DNA from: Aporrectodea caliginosa | Lineage: Eukaryota; Annelida; Clitellata; Crassiclitellata; Lumbricidae | Length of the DNA: 64,000 nt | Assembly (NCBI GenBank): GCA_020284085.1 | Contig: JACEVL010000801.1 | Span: forward strand, 725,001 to 789,000 | Direction of reading: 5' to 3' | Part shown: positions 1 through 11,263 of the stretch, in pieces | Numbering within the stretch: position 1 is the stretch's first letter | How the letters are laid out: each line of letters begins with the position of its first letter | The notes under the pieces: model-generated | Databases searched by the model: none | What the model saw: only the letters and a program-made list of their open reading frames with translations | What the model was told of the DNA's origin: nothing | Made by a program: the position numbers and the translations under genes

Positions 1-562
1 GTTATAACAGAGTTGAGTGTGGTCAGAAAAATAAAGTCTCTTTGCTGTTCCTGTCTCTTTCATGAGTTAATAAGTTCTGCGAACGATGCACATAATAATG
101 TTCATCAAAGAATAAATTGCTGTCATTTCTTAGAAAAACGAACCATCATTCTTGCTGGTAATAGTAATGTAAAATGTAATTAAATTCTCTGAAATATCTC
201 CGCGCCACATAAAGCCACACCAGAAAGACCAGCTTATTTAATGGCGCTATATAAAGAAAAGTCGGCAAGGGCCATGAGGTCGGTCTTGTTGATGGGTGAG
301 GCTTCGCGGGCGGATTAAGGCGCCGTAGATGGCGTGGTGCTATACGCTGGAAATTCATTTGACGTTGAGCATGGGATGATGTGGGAGCGGAATACATGCG
401 TCGCCGATGCGTTTGAGTGAAGGCTGGCTTACGTCTAATTCGAATAATTGATAGTTTATAGTATTCTATAATTCAGGGAGTCGGCAACTGATTGATGTTT
501 ATAGCCTTTCTCAGCCGGTCGACTGGTATGGTTGTTTATTAGAACGATGAGTGATCGAATGA
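1..562. other. No gene recognised; flank upstream of Roco gene
   Basis: I see no coding exon here. A motif reading ggcgctatataaag near 243-256 matches the 3' tail shared by SINE and LINE remnants elsewhere in the window. The 5' exon(s) of the Roco gene are therefore either beyond the window edge or unrecognisable here. Confidence 0.4.
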
Positions 563-564
563 GC

Positions 565-612
<48 letters not shown>

Positions 613-978
613 GACTAAATGCCTTACTGACTGACTAAATGCCTGACTGAATGACTGACTAAATGCCTAACTGAACTGACTGACTGACTGGCTGGCTGAC
701 TGAATGGTTGGCTGACTGACTACTGACTGTCTAAATGACTGGTTAATTGACTGACTGGTTGACTGATTAACTGACTAACTGCCTGACTGATTCATTGACT
801 GACTGACTGACTGACTGACTGACTGACCGACTGACCGACTGATTGATTGACTGACCGACTGACTGACTGACTGACTGACTGACTGACTGACTGACTGACT
901 GACTGACTGACTGACTGACTGACTGAGTCACTGACTGACTGACTGACTGACTGATTAACTGATTGATTGACTGACTGA
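563..978. repeat. Tetranucleotide array (CTGG then CTGA/TGAC)
   Basis: Pure CTGG units run from about 565 to 603. A diverged CTGA/CTAA part follows, then nearly pure GACT units from about 795 to 975. The array ends about 85 bp upstream of the first visible Roco exon. Apparent reading frames in it (Ser-Val-Ser-Gln repeats on the minus strand) are artefacts of the repeat. Confidence 0.95.
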
Positions 979-1063
979 TTTTTCATTGACTGAGTTTGCA
1001 TTATTTATTTGCTTATTAATTGCTTATGTCAGTCATTGCTAATGATGATATCTTTTGCTTCAG

Positions 1064-1636
1064 TTGCTGCGGCCCCACACGAGGACCGTCACCATCAGCG
1101 ATCCCTCTCAGCCAATACACGACAGCGACGATACGAAACTAAAGACTCTCGCGACCGACGAAGATAGCGTTCAAGTCCCTTCAGAAGAGGCGTTCCTCCT
1201 GATCGTTCACGAAAACGTTTCCGCCATCGTCGAGGACGTCCTTGCCGGGTGTTCTTGGATCCTGCGACTGACGGACATCGTTCTGGTACAGGATGACTGC
1301 TATATCACCCCAATACACGATCTACTACGCTGTACGGATCTGGCGACGCTCAGCTCGCTGTACGTGGTCGACTGTCGGCCGCAGTTAGAGGAGGACGATA
1401 TATTCGTAGGAGTGAGGCTGAAGACCCTTGTGCTTTCGAACACTCACCTGCGCCGCCTGCCGACGAGTCTTTTCCTCATGGATTGTCTCGAAGTGCTGAA
1501 GGTCGATCGGAACAGCCTCGAGGAAGTTCCGGAGGATCTGGTGCGGCTGAAGAACCTGGTTACGTTCTGCTGTGATAGACAGACTCCGAGGCTGAGGATG
1601 CTGCCCAACTGCATTGGGAAGATGAACCATATCCAG
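1064..1636 (+). CDS. Roco-type LRR protein, internal exon (LRR part)
   Basis: This exon encodes 191 residues of leucine-rich repeats. No ATG fits the start. It opens directly after a good acceptor (pyrimidine-rich tract ending ttttgcttcag at 1063) and closes at a donor, cag|gtaaat at 1636/1637, both in phase 0. The N-terminal ~75 residues are polar. LRR-like spacing follows, for example LKTLVLSNTHLRRLP and LEVLKVDRNSLEEVP near residues 127-165. It joins in frame to the next exon, where the repeat continues as TLSISNNRLEDI. The protein is thus an LRR-Roc-COR (Roco) family member. LRRs usually mediate protein contacts in this cytosolic GTPase family. The true start codon lies upstream and was not found. 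Confidence 0.8.
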
Positions 1637-2624
1637 GTAAATGTAGGGCCTACTCGTTTTTATATAGCACCCGTATGTCCTCGATCTTGCTCCTCTTACA
1701 CTGAACTGATCGGGTGAGATCCTTCGCCACCGCTGTCCGTTTGAAAGGGTGCCACGCCATTTAAGATCTTCGTGTATGGACCGTGCTAGCCCGAGATTTA
1801 AATCTCTGAAATAAGCCACCATCGGTATGCGAACCGGCATCCACCCGGGCAGAGGCATGGGACGTACGTTCTGACCAAAGTAGGTCATTATGGGGTCGGT
1901 CACCACTGACTTTGTTTACAAATAGACCCAAGCAAGCAAGATTTCACATTGATTTACTGGTAAGATTACTTTTCTTACTTTGTTTATATCTGGGTGCACA
2001 GGTGTGCGTGTATACGTGGCTATTTTTAAAGCGCGTTTCGGAATTCAGAAGGTCGTTAAGCATGGCTAACTAAGTTATCCTGTTTGAGTTTAGATTTTTA
2101 GATTTTTCACGATGACGTAGTTTGTCTGCTGTAATCTTTTGTTCGGTGTCTTTCGGACGCAAACGCATAAGACATTCAGATAGAAAGAATTAGAAGTTCT
2201 GCAGAGTCGCTTCACTACACATCATTATCACATCCGATAAAGTCTTTTTCTACAATGGACCTCTGGCACCACTTGACCGCAGTGCGTACGCTTGGCATTG
2301 GACACTGCTGCAGTCCAGGGTAGAATTTACCGTATAAGGAGTCGTATTCGCGTGCTTATCTGAATATATCACGATTTACTGTGCACAAGCCAACACTCGA
2401 ATCGTCTTTATGTTATTATTCGATATGTATGTATGTAGGTATGTATGTGGCAATTTATATAGCGCCTTACAAGAACCTCAAATTATATGGCGGCTGGCAC
2501 ACAAACCTTAAATTTCTGACAACACGCAAGCTCCCTGATCTGCTTCCGTGTTGAACTTCGCTGAATCTGAACTCGTCGTCTTTAGATAACACATGACCTG
2601 TCTTGCCACTCCTGTTCGTTGTAG
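1637..2624 (+). other. Phase-0 intron of the Roco gene, with repeat remnants
   Basis: The intron is bounded by gtaaat at 1637 and ttcgttgtag ending at 2624. About 1655-1800 resembles the dispersed repeat found at 17.15-17.33 kb and, inverted, at 52.3-52.5 kb (shared gggtgagatccttc and cggaccgtgctag-like stretches). A short tetranucleotide run plus a tail motif (tttatatagcgcc) lies at 2425-2470. Nothing coding is seen. Confidence 0.65.
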
Positions 2625-5600
2625 ACGCTCTCCATCAGCAATAATCGTCTCGAGGACATTTCCTGGGTGGCTTCGATGACTTCCCTGCGGTCGTTCTGCT
2701 GCGACCGGAACCGCATCGTCCGCCTTCCGCCGGCGATGGTCAGCCTCAAGGACCTGATGGACCTCGACGTCAGCCACAACCGCCTGCTCTTCATCCCACC
2801 TGCCTTCAGCGACCTCATCTCCCGCCTCTACCGCTTCAGCTACTACAACGTCACGCTCAGACCGCGCTACGTCCTCCACGACCTGACGCAGCTCCTCGCC
2901 CACCTCGAGCTCGAACACTTCCTCGATCAGTCCGTGTCACGGCCGGCGGTGAGGGACGTCACCGTGGCCGTCGTCGGCGAGTCCGGCAGCGGAAAGACAA
3001 CTCTGACCGATGCCTTCAACCTCCAGTGTCCCCCATCGAAAGGCGGAGGACATACAGAGCTTCAGTCGTTCGTCGCCGATGCTTTGGTCTGCGATGGAGG
3101 TGAACCGCGATACCTCAGCGCCATCGAACTGTCGAACGGCGTCATGGACATGTTCAGCCGGAACCTCAGCGTCGACCTGTACCTTCTGGCGGTCGACCTG
3201 ACCGCCATCCAGCCGCACAACGGTTGCCAGCACCTCTTCGCTCGACACGTCAACCGCATCCAGATGTGGCTGCAGGCGCTGTACGAACTGTCCCCGGACA
3301 CGCCCGTGGATCCTCGTCGGCACGCACGCCGACCAGGTACGCTCTGCATCGCTCGGTGAAGTCTGGAACATCATCGAGCATCTGCTCGATCACGGTAGAC
3401 CGCACCACGCCAGGCGATTCGCAGACAGCCGCGCCGCAAACTGCCTGCTCTGCTGTTCGCGACACCTGGCTGTTAGACGCACACTGGGAAAGGCACACAG
3501 AACACCCGGCAGCGGTGGGTCTGGCTCCCTGGGTTTCGTGGACCTATCACTAGCCCTGACGGAGCCCACCGCCAACGGACACGTTCCGCTTGAAGACCAC
3601 CAGCCTTCCGGAAGGCACCGGTTTCCACACGTCGTGGGTTACTATGAAGTGGAAGCGAAGAAGCTTTCGAAGAACTCGCGGAAGACAAGCGCCAGCGTGG
3701 AGCAGCTTAAGGAGGCGGTCGTTCGGCTGTCTTCCTTTCACCACCAGCAATACAGAATACCACGAAGCTGGGTTGCGTTCATTCGCCAGGCGGCGACGTC
3801 CGCAACCGAAGACGCGGGATCGTCTGGAATGCCCTTCCTCTTCTACGACAAGGTCAAATCGCTGGCGAAGACCTTCGACGTCGTCCCAACGCAAGTCCAA
3901 CACATGCTCCACTACTTCCACCGCCGCGGGAAGGTGGTGTACTTCAGCTCTGACGACACACTGTCCCACCTGGTGGTCGTCAACACCCAGTGGTTCATCC
4001 AGCGACTCGGTCAGGTCATGGACGTACACCTGAGCAGTCGGTGTACCACTTCGGAGATTGTCCAACTGCTCGCCGACAGGGACCTCGATGAACGACTGCT
4101 GAAGATGATGATAACCTCCGGTCAAGACCAGCAGCATCCTCCCGTACTGAGCGCACGGTGGTTGCTCGGTGCTCTACAGAAGCTGGAGATGGGCATTGTC
4201 CTGCAGGGCGACGGGGACGACCGGCTCTTCCTCCTGCCCAATCTTCTCGAATACGGGGCTCCGAGCCACGACGTCTGGCCGGACAATCCCGAGTGGGAAG
4301 AGAAACAGATCACCTGCGACTTCGCCATCCGCTCGCTGAAGCCGGGTCTCTTCAGCGACCTGATCCTGCGGATCAACCGCGAAGGAAGACGTCACCTGCG
4401 GATCGTTCCAGATCCGGTCCCCGTCTTCCTCTCCCACCACATCGTCTTCTTCTCCGCCTTCGACCAGGCCGGCTGCGAGGACTGCTACAACTTCCGCCGT
4501 CGGCTGCGCTCCCGTCAGCGAAACGAGGACCTTGAAACGGCAGACGACGTCCTGCACAAGGTCCACGTCATGTTCCACGCTCGTATGGACGCCGTTCGCG
4601 TTCAGGTCCGCGGGATCAGTCCGTGCTGTACGATGAAGGCCGTGCTCAACTTCCTCGAGCTCTTCCTTGACGATCTCCCGGAGGAAGATTACGAGACGTC
4701 GTCGGATGGAGCCAGTCTCAGCTCGCAGACGACGAGCAGCGTGAGTCCGAGCGCCAGCGTCCTCTACAGCTCCGACGATCACGGGAGCTTCGGGAGTCTG
4801 TCGCACGGATCGGAGGACGAAGACGAACGGGACCTCTTCCTTCTGTGTCCCAAGTGCGTCCTGTTGCGCCACTCCCATCCGGGAAGGATCGCCTACCACT
4901 GCCTGTCGCCGAAACGCAAGGCCATCTGCCGCAAGTGGCAGAACTTCGGAACGTGGAGTCGAGCCACCTCCGGCTGCGACTACAGATTCAGCAGCGTCAT
5001 CGAGGTTCCGCCGACGGCCAGTTTGACGATGCTACCGGACTACGAACACCCGCGCCTCGTGCTGATTCTACCGCCGAGTCCAACCGTCTCAAACAAGGAC
5101 TGGTACATGTTCTCGCGGATGAAGTTCCTCGAGGGGTTCGAAGTGCACTTCCTGTGCGAATACACTGGGTTCTGGCACGTGACCGAAGACGCCGGGTTCC
5201 GGTTGAACCAGTCGGCTCAGTTCACGAAGGCGGTCGGCAACCAACTTCCGATCCTTCTGAACCTCGCGCTGCCGCTCATCCAGACCATACAGGGCATCCC
5301 GGAACACGCCAACAACAGTCGGTTGGTGGCACCGGTGGTTGCCGACCTCATTAAGGTTTACGACTACCTTCGCAGCGTCGATCCGCACATCCACGACATC
5401 TTCCACTGGCTGTCGAAGAATAAGGACCGTGTCGTCAACATGCTGACCAAGGTCCTTGCCGCGGCCGGCGACGGAATGCCCGACCTCTACTTCAAGGTCA
5501 ACAACGCCATCAACGCGCACGCCATCTTCCAGGCTCCGTCGTCGGCCAACCGCTGCCACCTGGCCAAGTACCTGCACATCGATGCCACATCAGGAAGGTT

Positions 5601-5688
5601 CGGGTCGCTGAGGCCCCTGTACGTCGAGCGCGAGATTCGCTGGGTCTGCGAGGCACACTACGAGGAACTCCGAAGCGCCCCGATCTAG
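2625..5688 (+). CDS. Roco-type LRR-Roc-COR protein, terminal exon with 1-nt frameshift
   Basis: The exon starts after ttcgttgtag (2624) and ends at TAG 5686-5688. With the previous exon it gives about 1,211 residues. It contains two further LRRs, then a Roc GTPase domain with P-loop GESGSGKTT (2976-3002) and the G4-like motif THAD (3322-3333), then a COR-type domain from about 3580. A Ser/Asp-rich linker (about 4690-4830), a CPKC cysteine motif (4846-4857) and a conserved C-terminal region follow. The frame changes between 3306 and 3310: the P-loop frame runs into TPVD-RRH, whereas ILVGTHADQ and everything downstream needs the next frame, as if one G had been inserted in gtggatcc. Downstream the frame is open to 5688 without a stop. 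A gaccag|gtacgc donor-like site at 3336/3337 offers an intron as a weaker alternative. The closest family known to me is the MFHAS1-like/invertebrate Roco group; orthology is not claimed. High GC3 contrasts with the AT-rich surroundings. Confidence 0.85.
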
Positions 5689-5825
5689 GGAGAGAAGGAG
5701 GAGGAATGAGGCACCCCTCATTACAGAACTGCTTACCATGTGGTCCACCTGCTAGGCTGATACGAGTTGTTGCAATTTGCTCAACTGGCAACAGTAGAAC
5801 TGGTTATTGGATTCGTTCTGCTGGA

Positions 5826-5932
5826 TACCACGGAATTGGTTACCATGGATTTTGCTACCATGGAATTGGTTACCATGGAATTGGTTCCCATAGAATTGGT
5901 TACCATAGAATTGGTTACCATGGAATTGGCTG
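5826..5932 (+). repeat. 15-bp minisatellite, about 7 units
   Basis: Units of the form ggaattggttaccat are repeated with small changes. They lie 140 bp after the Roco stop codon, so probably in its 3' UTR. The array has an open frame encoding a pentapeptide repeat (ELVTM-like), which I do not regard as a gene. Confidence 0.85.
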
Positions 5933-7369
5933 CTGTGACAGAATCCAAGAGTTTAACGACATCTGATGGCATCAAAGGCCGTTAATGTCGATAGGAAAAA
6001 ATTTTTGTACAATGTTCACCTTTTCATGTGATCGGAAGTAAAACGCTATTATTACTGTGAGAGAATTTACCCCAACTGCTACAGTAGGAGACCGTTAGGA
6101 ATTGCTGCATTTGGTGCAATGGATCGACTAACAACAAGTGGTGATTATACGACATCTGCAACAAGGAACTGGGTCAGTGACACAGATCTACTTGCAACAG
6201 GTGGTCTGAATGAGAGAACATAAACAATGCACTAGATCGGTGCAGTAGGCCCTATATCGATCAGCAATTAACGTCTGGTACTTCAAATGCTAGCAATCCA
6301 ACAGGTTGTTGTAACCGATGAGAATTAGTCATCGAAATAGTTTTCACAGAATTTCCATTTTAATTATGGAATGGTATCTTGATGCTGGCTTGTTCCCTCG
6401 GCCGGTCACGGGTCAACGGATAACCTTACAGATTGATCCACAGCAGCGAGCACTTGCCATACTAGAGAATGGCAGGGCAGCCTCTCCAACTCAACGGTTC
6501 TTACAGCTTAACCTTCGCACCAATAATGACAGGCCATATTTCTCTTCACACGTTCTGAGCTGTCTGGTGGTCATAAAAACAAGCAATAACTAAGCACAGC
6601 TATTTTAATGACAGACTTTGCTATCGATTTGAATTTTTATTTATGTATAAGACAGGAGACGAAGGCTTTCAGACTGGGAAGAAATAACTGAACTGCAGAA
6701 GACGGAGACGAATAATGAGATGAACAATTGAATAGACAACACTTGAAGAGACTTCGATTGGTGCTTTGTGCATTATGATAGCGGCGATATATAAATGATT
6801 AGACCTAGACTTATTTAGATTAGATTTTAAATAGCAAAAGACTTGATTAGATTAGAATAGATTAGACTGGATTTAAATTGATTAGATTGTTCTATACCAT
6901 ACAATACAATTATACTGTGCAGTATAATGATAGAGGCGATATATAAATGATCAGAATAGACTTATTTAGATTAGATTAGATTAGATTGAATTTAAATTGA
7001 TTTGATTATTCAATACCAAACAATACAATACTGTCATGTACTGTACTATACTATATTTTGTACTACACTAGATTTATTTACATAATTATGTAGATTAGAT
7101 AAGTTTGTAAAAGACTTGATTAGATTAGATGGTATACTATGCTATACTACACCATACAGTTATACTAAACTGTACTTTAGTAAACTACAGCAGATTAGAT
7201 CATATTAAAATATAATATATTTGATTAAAACAGAATAGGTTGGATTCGAGAGGAAAAATAAGAGTGATACGCTGTGTGTGAAATTTGCTCACTGGAAATA
7301 TAATTCTAGCTGTCTGCAGTCATTTAGTTGGTCGATATAAATTATGGCTGTCATATCTGTTGACGTCGA
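5933..7369. other. AT-rich stretch without recognised gene
   Basis: No supported exon. From about 6820 to 7230 the sequence is a loose attaga/ttagat-rich run with tatacta stretches. An open frame at 6318-6593 has no recognisable domain and unbiased codon use, so I do not call it. Confidence 0.5.
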
Positions 7370-7562
7370 TCTTATCATCTTACCTATCCCAAGTACCTAA
7401 TCTAACCTATTCTAATTGCCTTATCGCGCCTCTCCCAATTACCTTATCTTACCTATCCCAAGTACCTTTCTTACCTCTCCCAAAATTGCCTTATCTTACC
7501 AATCCCAATTACCTAATCTAACCTATCCCAATTACCTTATCTTACGAATCCCAATTACCTCA
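7370..7562 (+). repeat. Degenerate minisatellite (taccttatcttacctatccca-like)
   Basis: Blocks such as ttaccttatcttacc, tatcccaattacc and tatcccaagtacc alternate six to eight times with a period of roughly 23-28 bp. The units are imperfect, which points to an old array. Confidence 0.7.
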
Positions 7563-7651
7563 ATAGCGACGTCATAGGAACCCCGTCATGTGACTTAAAC
7601 ATGGTAGGACACATTATAAAGCCCATACGGCCATATTGCCTTATGGGCGTG

Positions 7652-7876
7652 ATTGTATTGTATTGTATTGTATTTGAACACTTGTTATAGCGCCCCTACC
7701 AGATTTCCCATTCAGAGGCGCTCCCGACTACTGCGCGAACGCTGAATCGGAGTTTCACGCCGAAGCGCATGAGCAATTGCGAGTGAAGGACTTGCCCAGG
7801 GTCCCTACGCGGCGGCTTTGAGGTAGCAACCCTCCAGCTGCAAGGCACCGAACATACCCCCAAACCACCGCGCCCC
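7652..7876 (-). mobile_element. tRNA-derived SINE (family 1), minus strand
   Basis: Read on the minus strand, it begins with a tRNA-like head (GGGGCGCGGTGGTTT), continues with the body that matches the complete copy at 21.34 kb, and ends in the agcgcc tail followed by a pentanucleotide run (ATACA)n at 7650-7675. The B-box segment present in the 21-kb copy is deleted here (the sequence jumps from gaggta to gcaaccctcc). Confidence 0.8.
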
Positions 7877-7914
7877 AGTTGTTGCCTTATGTTGTATTGT
7901 GTGTTGTAGTCCAC

Positions 7915-8030
7915 GTTTATAACGCAGTAAAGATGAAATTAATCTCTGATAAACCGACCCGACCGGGAAGCGAACCCGGGGCGCCGGCGTGACGAGCAGG
8001 CTACCAACCCACTCGGCCACTCAGGATCCT
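7915..8030 (-). mobile_element. Second tRNA-derived SINE head, minus strand
   Basis: On the minus strand the sequence GTGGCCGAGTGGGTTGG (A-box-like) is followed, at tRNA-like spacing, by GGTTCGCTTCC (B-box-like). It does not fold into a canonical tRNA that I can support, so I read it as a Pol III promoter-bearing SINE head of a different family from its neighbour. Confidence 0.6.
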
Positions 8031-8784
8031 TCCACTCAGGATAGTCTCATATACTTGACGATGATGCTAGGGTAGTTAAGAACTAAAGTAAATTCGTGCG
8101 TTAAACTAAATGATATGAAGAGGCAATAACAGGCATAGAATGCATGTTATTTGAGAGAAATGAAAACTCAGTGTTTCGTGATTAAACGACGTAATGCGAT
8201 AGACCATTTATATAGAGCACGATCTTGCGGAAGACTAGGCGACACGCATGAACAGATCCACCACCATAGTCGCCATACCACCACTCTTATCCTCCATACC
8301 ATCCATCGCAACCATCAACCACAACTATCACCACCACCTTGGTAGAAGATCAATAAGTAGAAAAAGTTTCGGTAACCGGAACGCTACAATGTCTATGATG
8401 TCTCGTGCGGAACTATAGGCCTACTATAAAACAAATAACATGGTTGCTTTCCATGCACTTTGCAGTCTCCTTTCTAATACCCAATATGGCCAACTAAAGG
8501 AGACGCCTCCAGTTTCCTGTCTCATAGATCATTAATTTTAGTTACCAAGACGTGATTCATAAGACACCGTCATCTGTACATTACAAGAATTTCCGCTTGC
8601 TTCTTAGTTAGGCACCTTGTAACTAACTAACTGCTAGGCCTACATGTACATGTATCCAAAACTACCAATCACTATATAACATGAAAAACTCTACTGTATT
8701 TTAACAATTTCGCGATTTTCTAAAACCTAAAATACGTTTAAAAAAGGACATAGGCTATATAACTGGTAGTTTAGTTTCCCTTTG
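8031..8784. other. No gene; possible relic of a fucosyltransferase 3' flank
   Basis: From about 8540 to 8730 the order of short blocks (gattcataa, a ccgcttgcttct-like block, a cgcgattt-like block) resembles the 3' flank of fucosyltransferase A at about 9680-9870. It could be a decayed fourth-copy flank. Otherwise nothing recognisable. Confidence 0.35.
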
Positions 8785-9229
8785 TCTAATCTAATTCCCC
8801 ACCCTCTAATTCCCCACTCAAACTTATTCCTTACTCAAACGACTTCCCCACTCAAACTAATTCCCCACTCAAACTAATTCCCCATCCTCTAATTCCCCAC
8901 TCTAAACTCAAACTAATTCCCCACTCAAACTAATTCCCCACTCAAACTAATTCCCCACTCAAACTTATTCCTTACTCAAATTTCCCCACTCAAACTAATT
9001 CCCCACTCAAACTAATTCCCCACTCAAACTAATTCCCCACTCAAACTAATTCCCCACTCAAACTTATTCCTTACTCAAACGACTTCCCCACTCAAACTAA
9101 TTCCCCACTCAAACTAATTCCCCATCCTCTAATTCCCCACTCAAACTAATTCCCCACTCAAACTAATTCCCCACTCAAACTAATTCCCCACTCAAACTAA
9201 TTCCCCACTCAAACTAATTCCCCACTCTA
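8785..9229 (+). repeat. 17-bp minisatellite with higher-order structure
   Basis: The unit is ctaattccccactcaaa. Variant units (cttattccttactcaaa, cgacttcccc, cccatcctctaattcc) recur in the same order at 8821-8900 and 9061-9140, exactly 240 bp apart. That shows a higher-order duplication inside the array. Confidence 0.9.
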
Positions 9230-9679
9230 TACTCTTCAACCCCACTCTTCATCTGTTATCCGTTGTCGACACATTTGTTCTCGTGCGTTTCGCTACTTAG
9301 AGTCTTAGACCGTTGCTTCCAAGCGCTGCCAAACACGTATCGCCATCTGGTTACTGCAAACGCAGGAACGGAACCAGATTCTAAAATTAGGGGCGATGTA
9401 ATATTCGAGTCTGGGGTGCAATACGTTTTAAAACCAGTGATCCCTCCTAGACAAACAAGAACTTGAACCCGCCTTCAGGCGTCGTGTTAATCAAAGAAGG
9501 AACCGATACGGCGTTGCGGTCGTCAAAAAAGAACCGGAACGCCGTTCCGGTGCGGTGCAAACGATCCCTGTTTAAAACAATCAGTAAAACACCAAGTTTA
9601 TGGGATATACGTCTATTTTGATCCCCTGAATCCGACGATGGTTGGAATAAGCAGAAGAAAAATTCTCTCATCATTTAGT
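9230..9679. other. No gene recognised
   Basis: Unique-looking sequence. A minus-strand open frame at 9447-9674 has no family features I recognise. A weak inverted GC patch (cggaacgccgttccgg) sits near 9535. Confidence 0.35.
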
Positions 9680-9929
9680 TAGCAAGAGGAGATTCATAAA
9701 GTTCCGGACACCATCATCATCTATGCATTGCTACAGTTGCCGCTTATTTCTCAATTGAGTACGATATCAAACTACCGTGCCATTTACTGCTACCAGGAAT
9801 TGCCAAATCATCTTGCATCTAAAGTAAAAACTTTACCAGTTATGGCAATTCTGCGATTCGATAAATCCTAACCGAACACATGAATAAATGATGTCTAATT
9901 TCCTCTGTCTTATCTAACATTGGTCCTGG
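9680..9929 (-). other. 3' flank of fucosyltransferase A, shared with gene B
   Basis: Directly downstream of the A stop codon on the minus strand. It aligns by eye with 28541-28786 next to gene B (shared stretches include gtgccatttactgctacca and attgccaaatcatcttgcat). It is probably 3' UTR and marks the downstream limit of the A/B duplication. Confidence 0.6.
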
Positions 9930-10344
9930 CTACGACGGCATGTCCACGAGATCTTTGACACTTGTATCATGACTTCCATTTTTCCAGTAACCCTGCGGTC
10001 TCCACGTCCTCCAAGGATTGCTACCATCCTGCCTGGAATAGCACGCTCCGTTCCACCACTTTTTATAATCCTCGTACCAGTGAACGTATTTAACATCGTC
10101 CTTTAGGTGAACTAAAGCACAAAGTCGACACCAGTAGAGAGTATCGTGTATATCAACGATCCGCCAATGTTGTTTGTATTGGAAGTACTCGTTGTACAGA
10201 GTATCGTTACTGTCGAGGACCTTGAGGTATTCGGCGAGGTGGCGTGGGCTTTCGAAATCGTCGACATGGATGTAGGATCCGAGTGGTGCGGCAGCGGCGT
10301 AGTCCTGAGGTCGGGCACCCATCACAATCGGAATCAAGTCCTGT
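9930..10344 (-). CDS. Alpha-1,3-fucosyltransferase A, exon 2 (C-terminal)
   Basis: Terminal coding exon of a GT10 fucosyltransferase. The acceptor on the minus strand is ttactgaacag ending at 10345. The first base completes the split codon after WNGL, giving WNGLAQDLIPIVMGARP, which keeps the usual GT10 spacing between the EK...N motif and the VPIV-like strand. It encodes 137 further residues to TAG at 9932-9930. They include the WCRLCALVH segment, a C-terminal CxxC known from this family, and several aromatic motifs (HWYEDY, WRPQGYW). The exon has exactly the length (415 nt) of its gene B counterpart. A SINE-like pentanucleotide tail begins about 20 bp upstream of the acceptor. Confidence 0.88.
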
Positions 10345-10362
10345 CTGTTCAGTAAAGCCAAC

Positions 10363-10420
10363 ATTGTATTGTATTGTATCTATCAATTTATATAGCGCCT
10401 CTCGCAGTGCACACCAATCA
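10363..10420 (-). mobile_element. SINE 3' end inserted beside the FUT-A exon 2 acceptor
   Basis: A (tattg)n tail plus tttatatagcgcctctcgcag interrupts sequence that is continuous in gene B. The insertion lies about 20 bp inside the intron from the exon 2 acceptor. Confidence 0.6.
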
Positions 10421-11059
10421 GATACATACAAGATATTCAAATGTGTTTTGCTATTTATACGTATAGGCCTATTAGCAAATATTCCTCACTGCTCGTTTAA
10501 TATCTACCAAGTTGACAAGCCAGTGTACCATTACAGAGTAATGAGAAATAAAATTAAATAAAGTACAGTAAATTGGTGTCTAACATGAGTGATTCAGAGG
10601 TTGAGCAGGCACCTGTAGACTGTAGAGCACCCGATGTAATATTCTGCAATGTATGTCATATTCTTTCAGTATAATTGCTTAGATTATCTTTCCTTTGATC
10701 TACGTTAAACAGCAACTGACTAATTACTACATGACCTACTGCCCCCAATTAAAACTGAAGTATATGCTCTACGTCCACGTAAACATGACAGAATTCTACC
10801 TGTTGCAGCTAGTCTGGCACGCAAAACTTTTATTATTATGATAATTTATTCGTGATTTTATACTTCATAATGTACACCAAAGTGCGGTTAGCAATTGGAT
10901 CAATGAAAAATATACTTACTTACTTTACTTACATTATATTATTCATTTTTAATGGTGGCATAGGATATTAAATTAGATTCAGTCTTGCATATGCGATAAG
11001 ATTTGGTTTATTTTTTGTATTATTTGACCATAAGTTAATAAGATACTAAAGTTAATGAG
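10421..11059 (-). other. FUT-A intron, unique part
   Basis: Intron sequence. Short stretches match the gene B intron (gtatgtcatattct near 10650 vs 29270; ttgtattattygaccat near 11015 vs 31095), which supports duplication of the entire gene. No exon seen. Confidence 0.5.
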
Positions 11060-11190
11060 CACCTGATTAACTCAGTCACTGCCCTAACTGTGGTGATGCC
11101 AGTCCCATGCCTGCAAAAGAGAGGAGGGTCGCCCTCCTCCTAAATCAGCTTCGTTATGACACAGTGTCGTTAAATAGCAACTGACAAATT
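11060..11190 (+). repeat. Dispersed repeat family R1 copy
   Basis: It contains the family core: a tgccagtcccatgcctg-like block, then gaggagggtcgcc, then acacagtgtcgttaaa. Related copies lie at 31.1, 46.65 and 51.69 kb and, inverted, at 55.8 kb. It resembles a SINE or MITE core, but no ends were defined. Confidence 0.6.
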
Positions 11191-11263
11191 AATAAGCCTC
11201 AAATTCCTATCCTTCCAGAGGATAGGCCCCTACTTTGCACATTTGGCCTCGTCTCCTGCAGTT

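Noticed and set aside
1385..1906. Minus-strand frame of 173 codons
   Set aside because: Antisense to the LRR exon and running into intronic repeat sequence.
3337..3537. Intron between THADQ and the COR part of the Roco gene
   Set aside because: A donor-like gtacgc exists, but the frame stays open through the whole stretch and gives plausible sequence continuous with the downstream exon. A one-base indel is the simpler explanation, though cDNA could overturn this.
3550..5577. Antisense and alternate-frame open frames across the Roco exon
   Set aside because: High GC3 of the sense gene removes stops from the other frames. Only the sense frame has GTPase/COR motifs.
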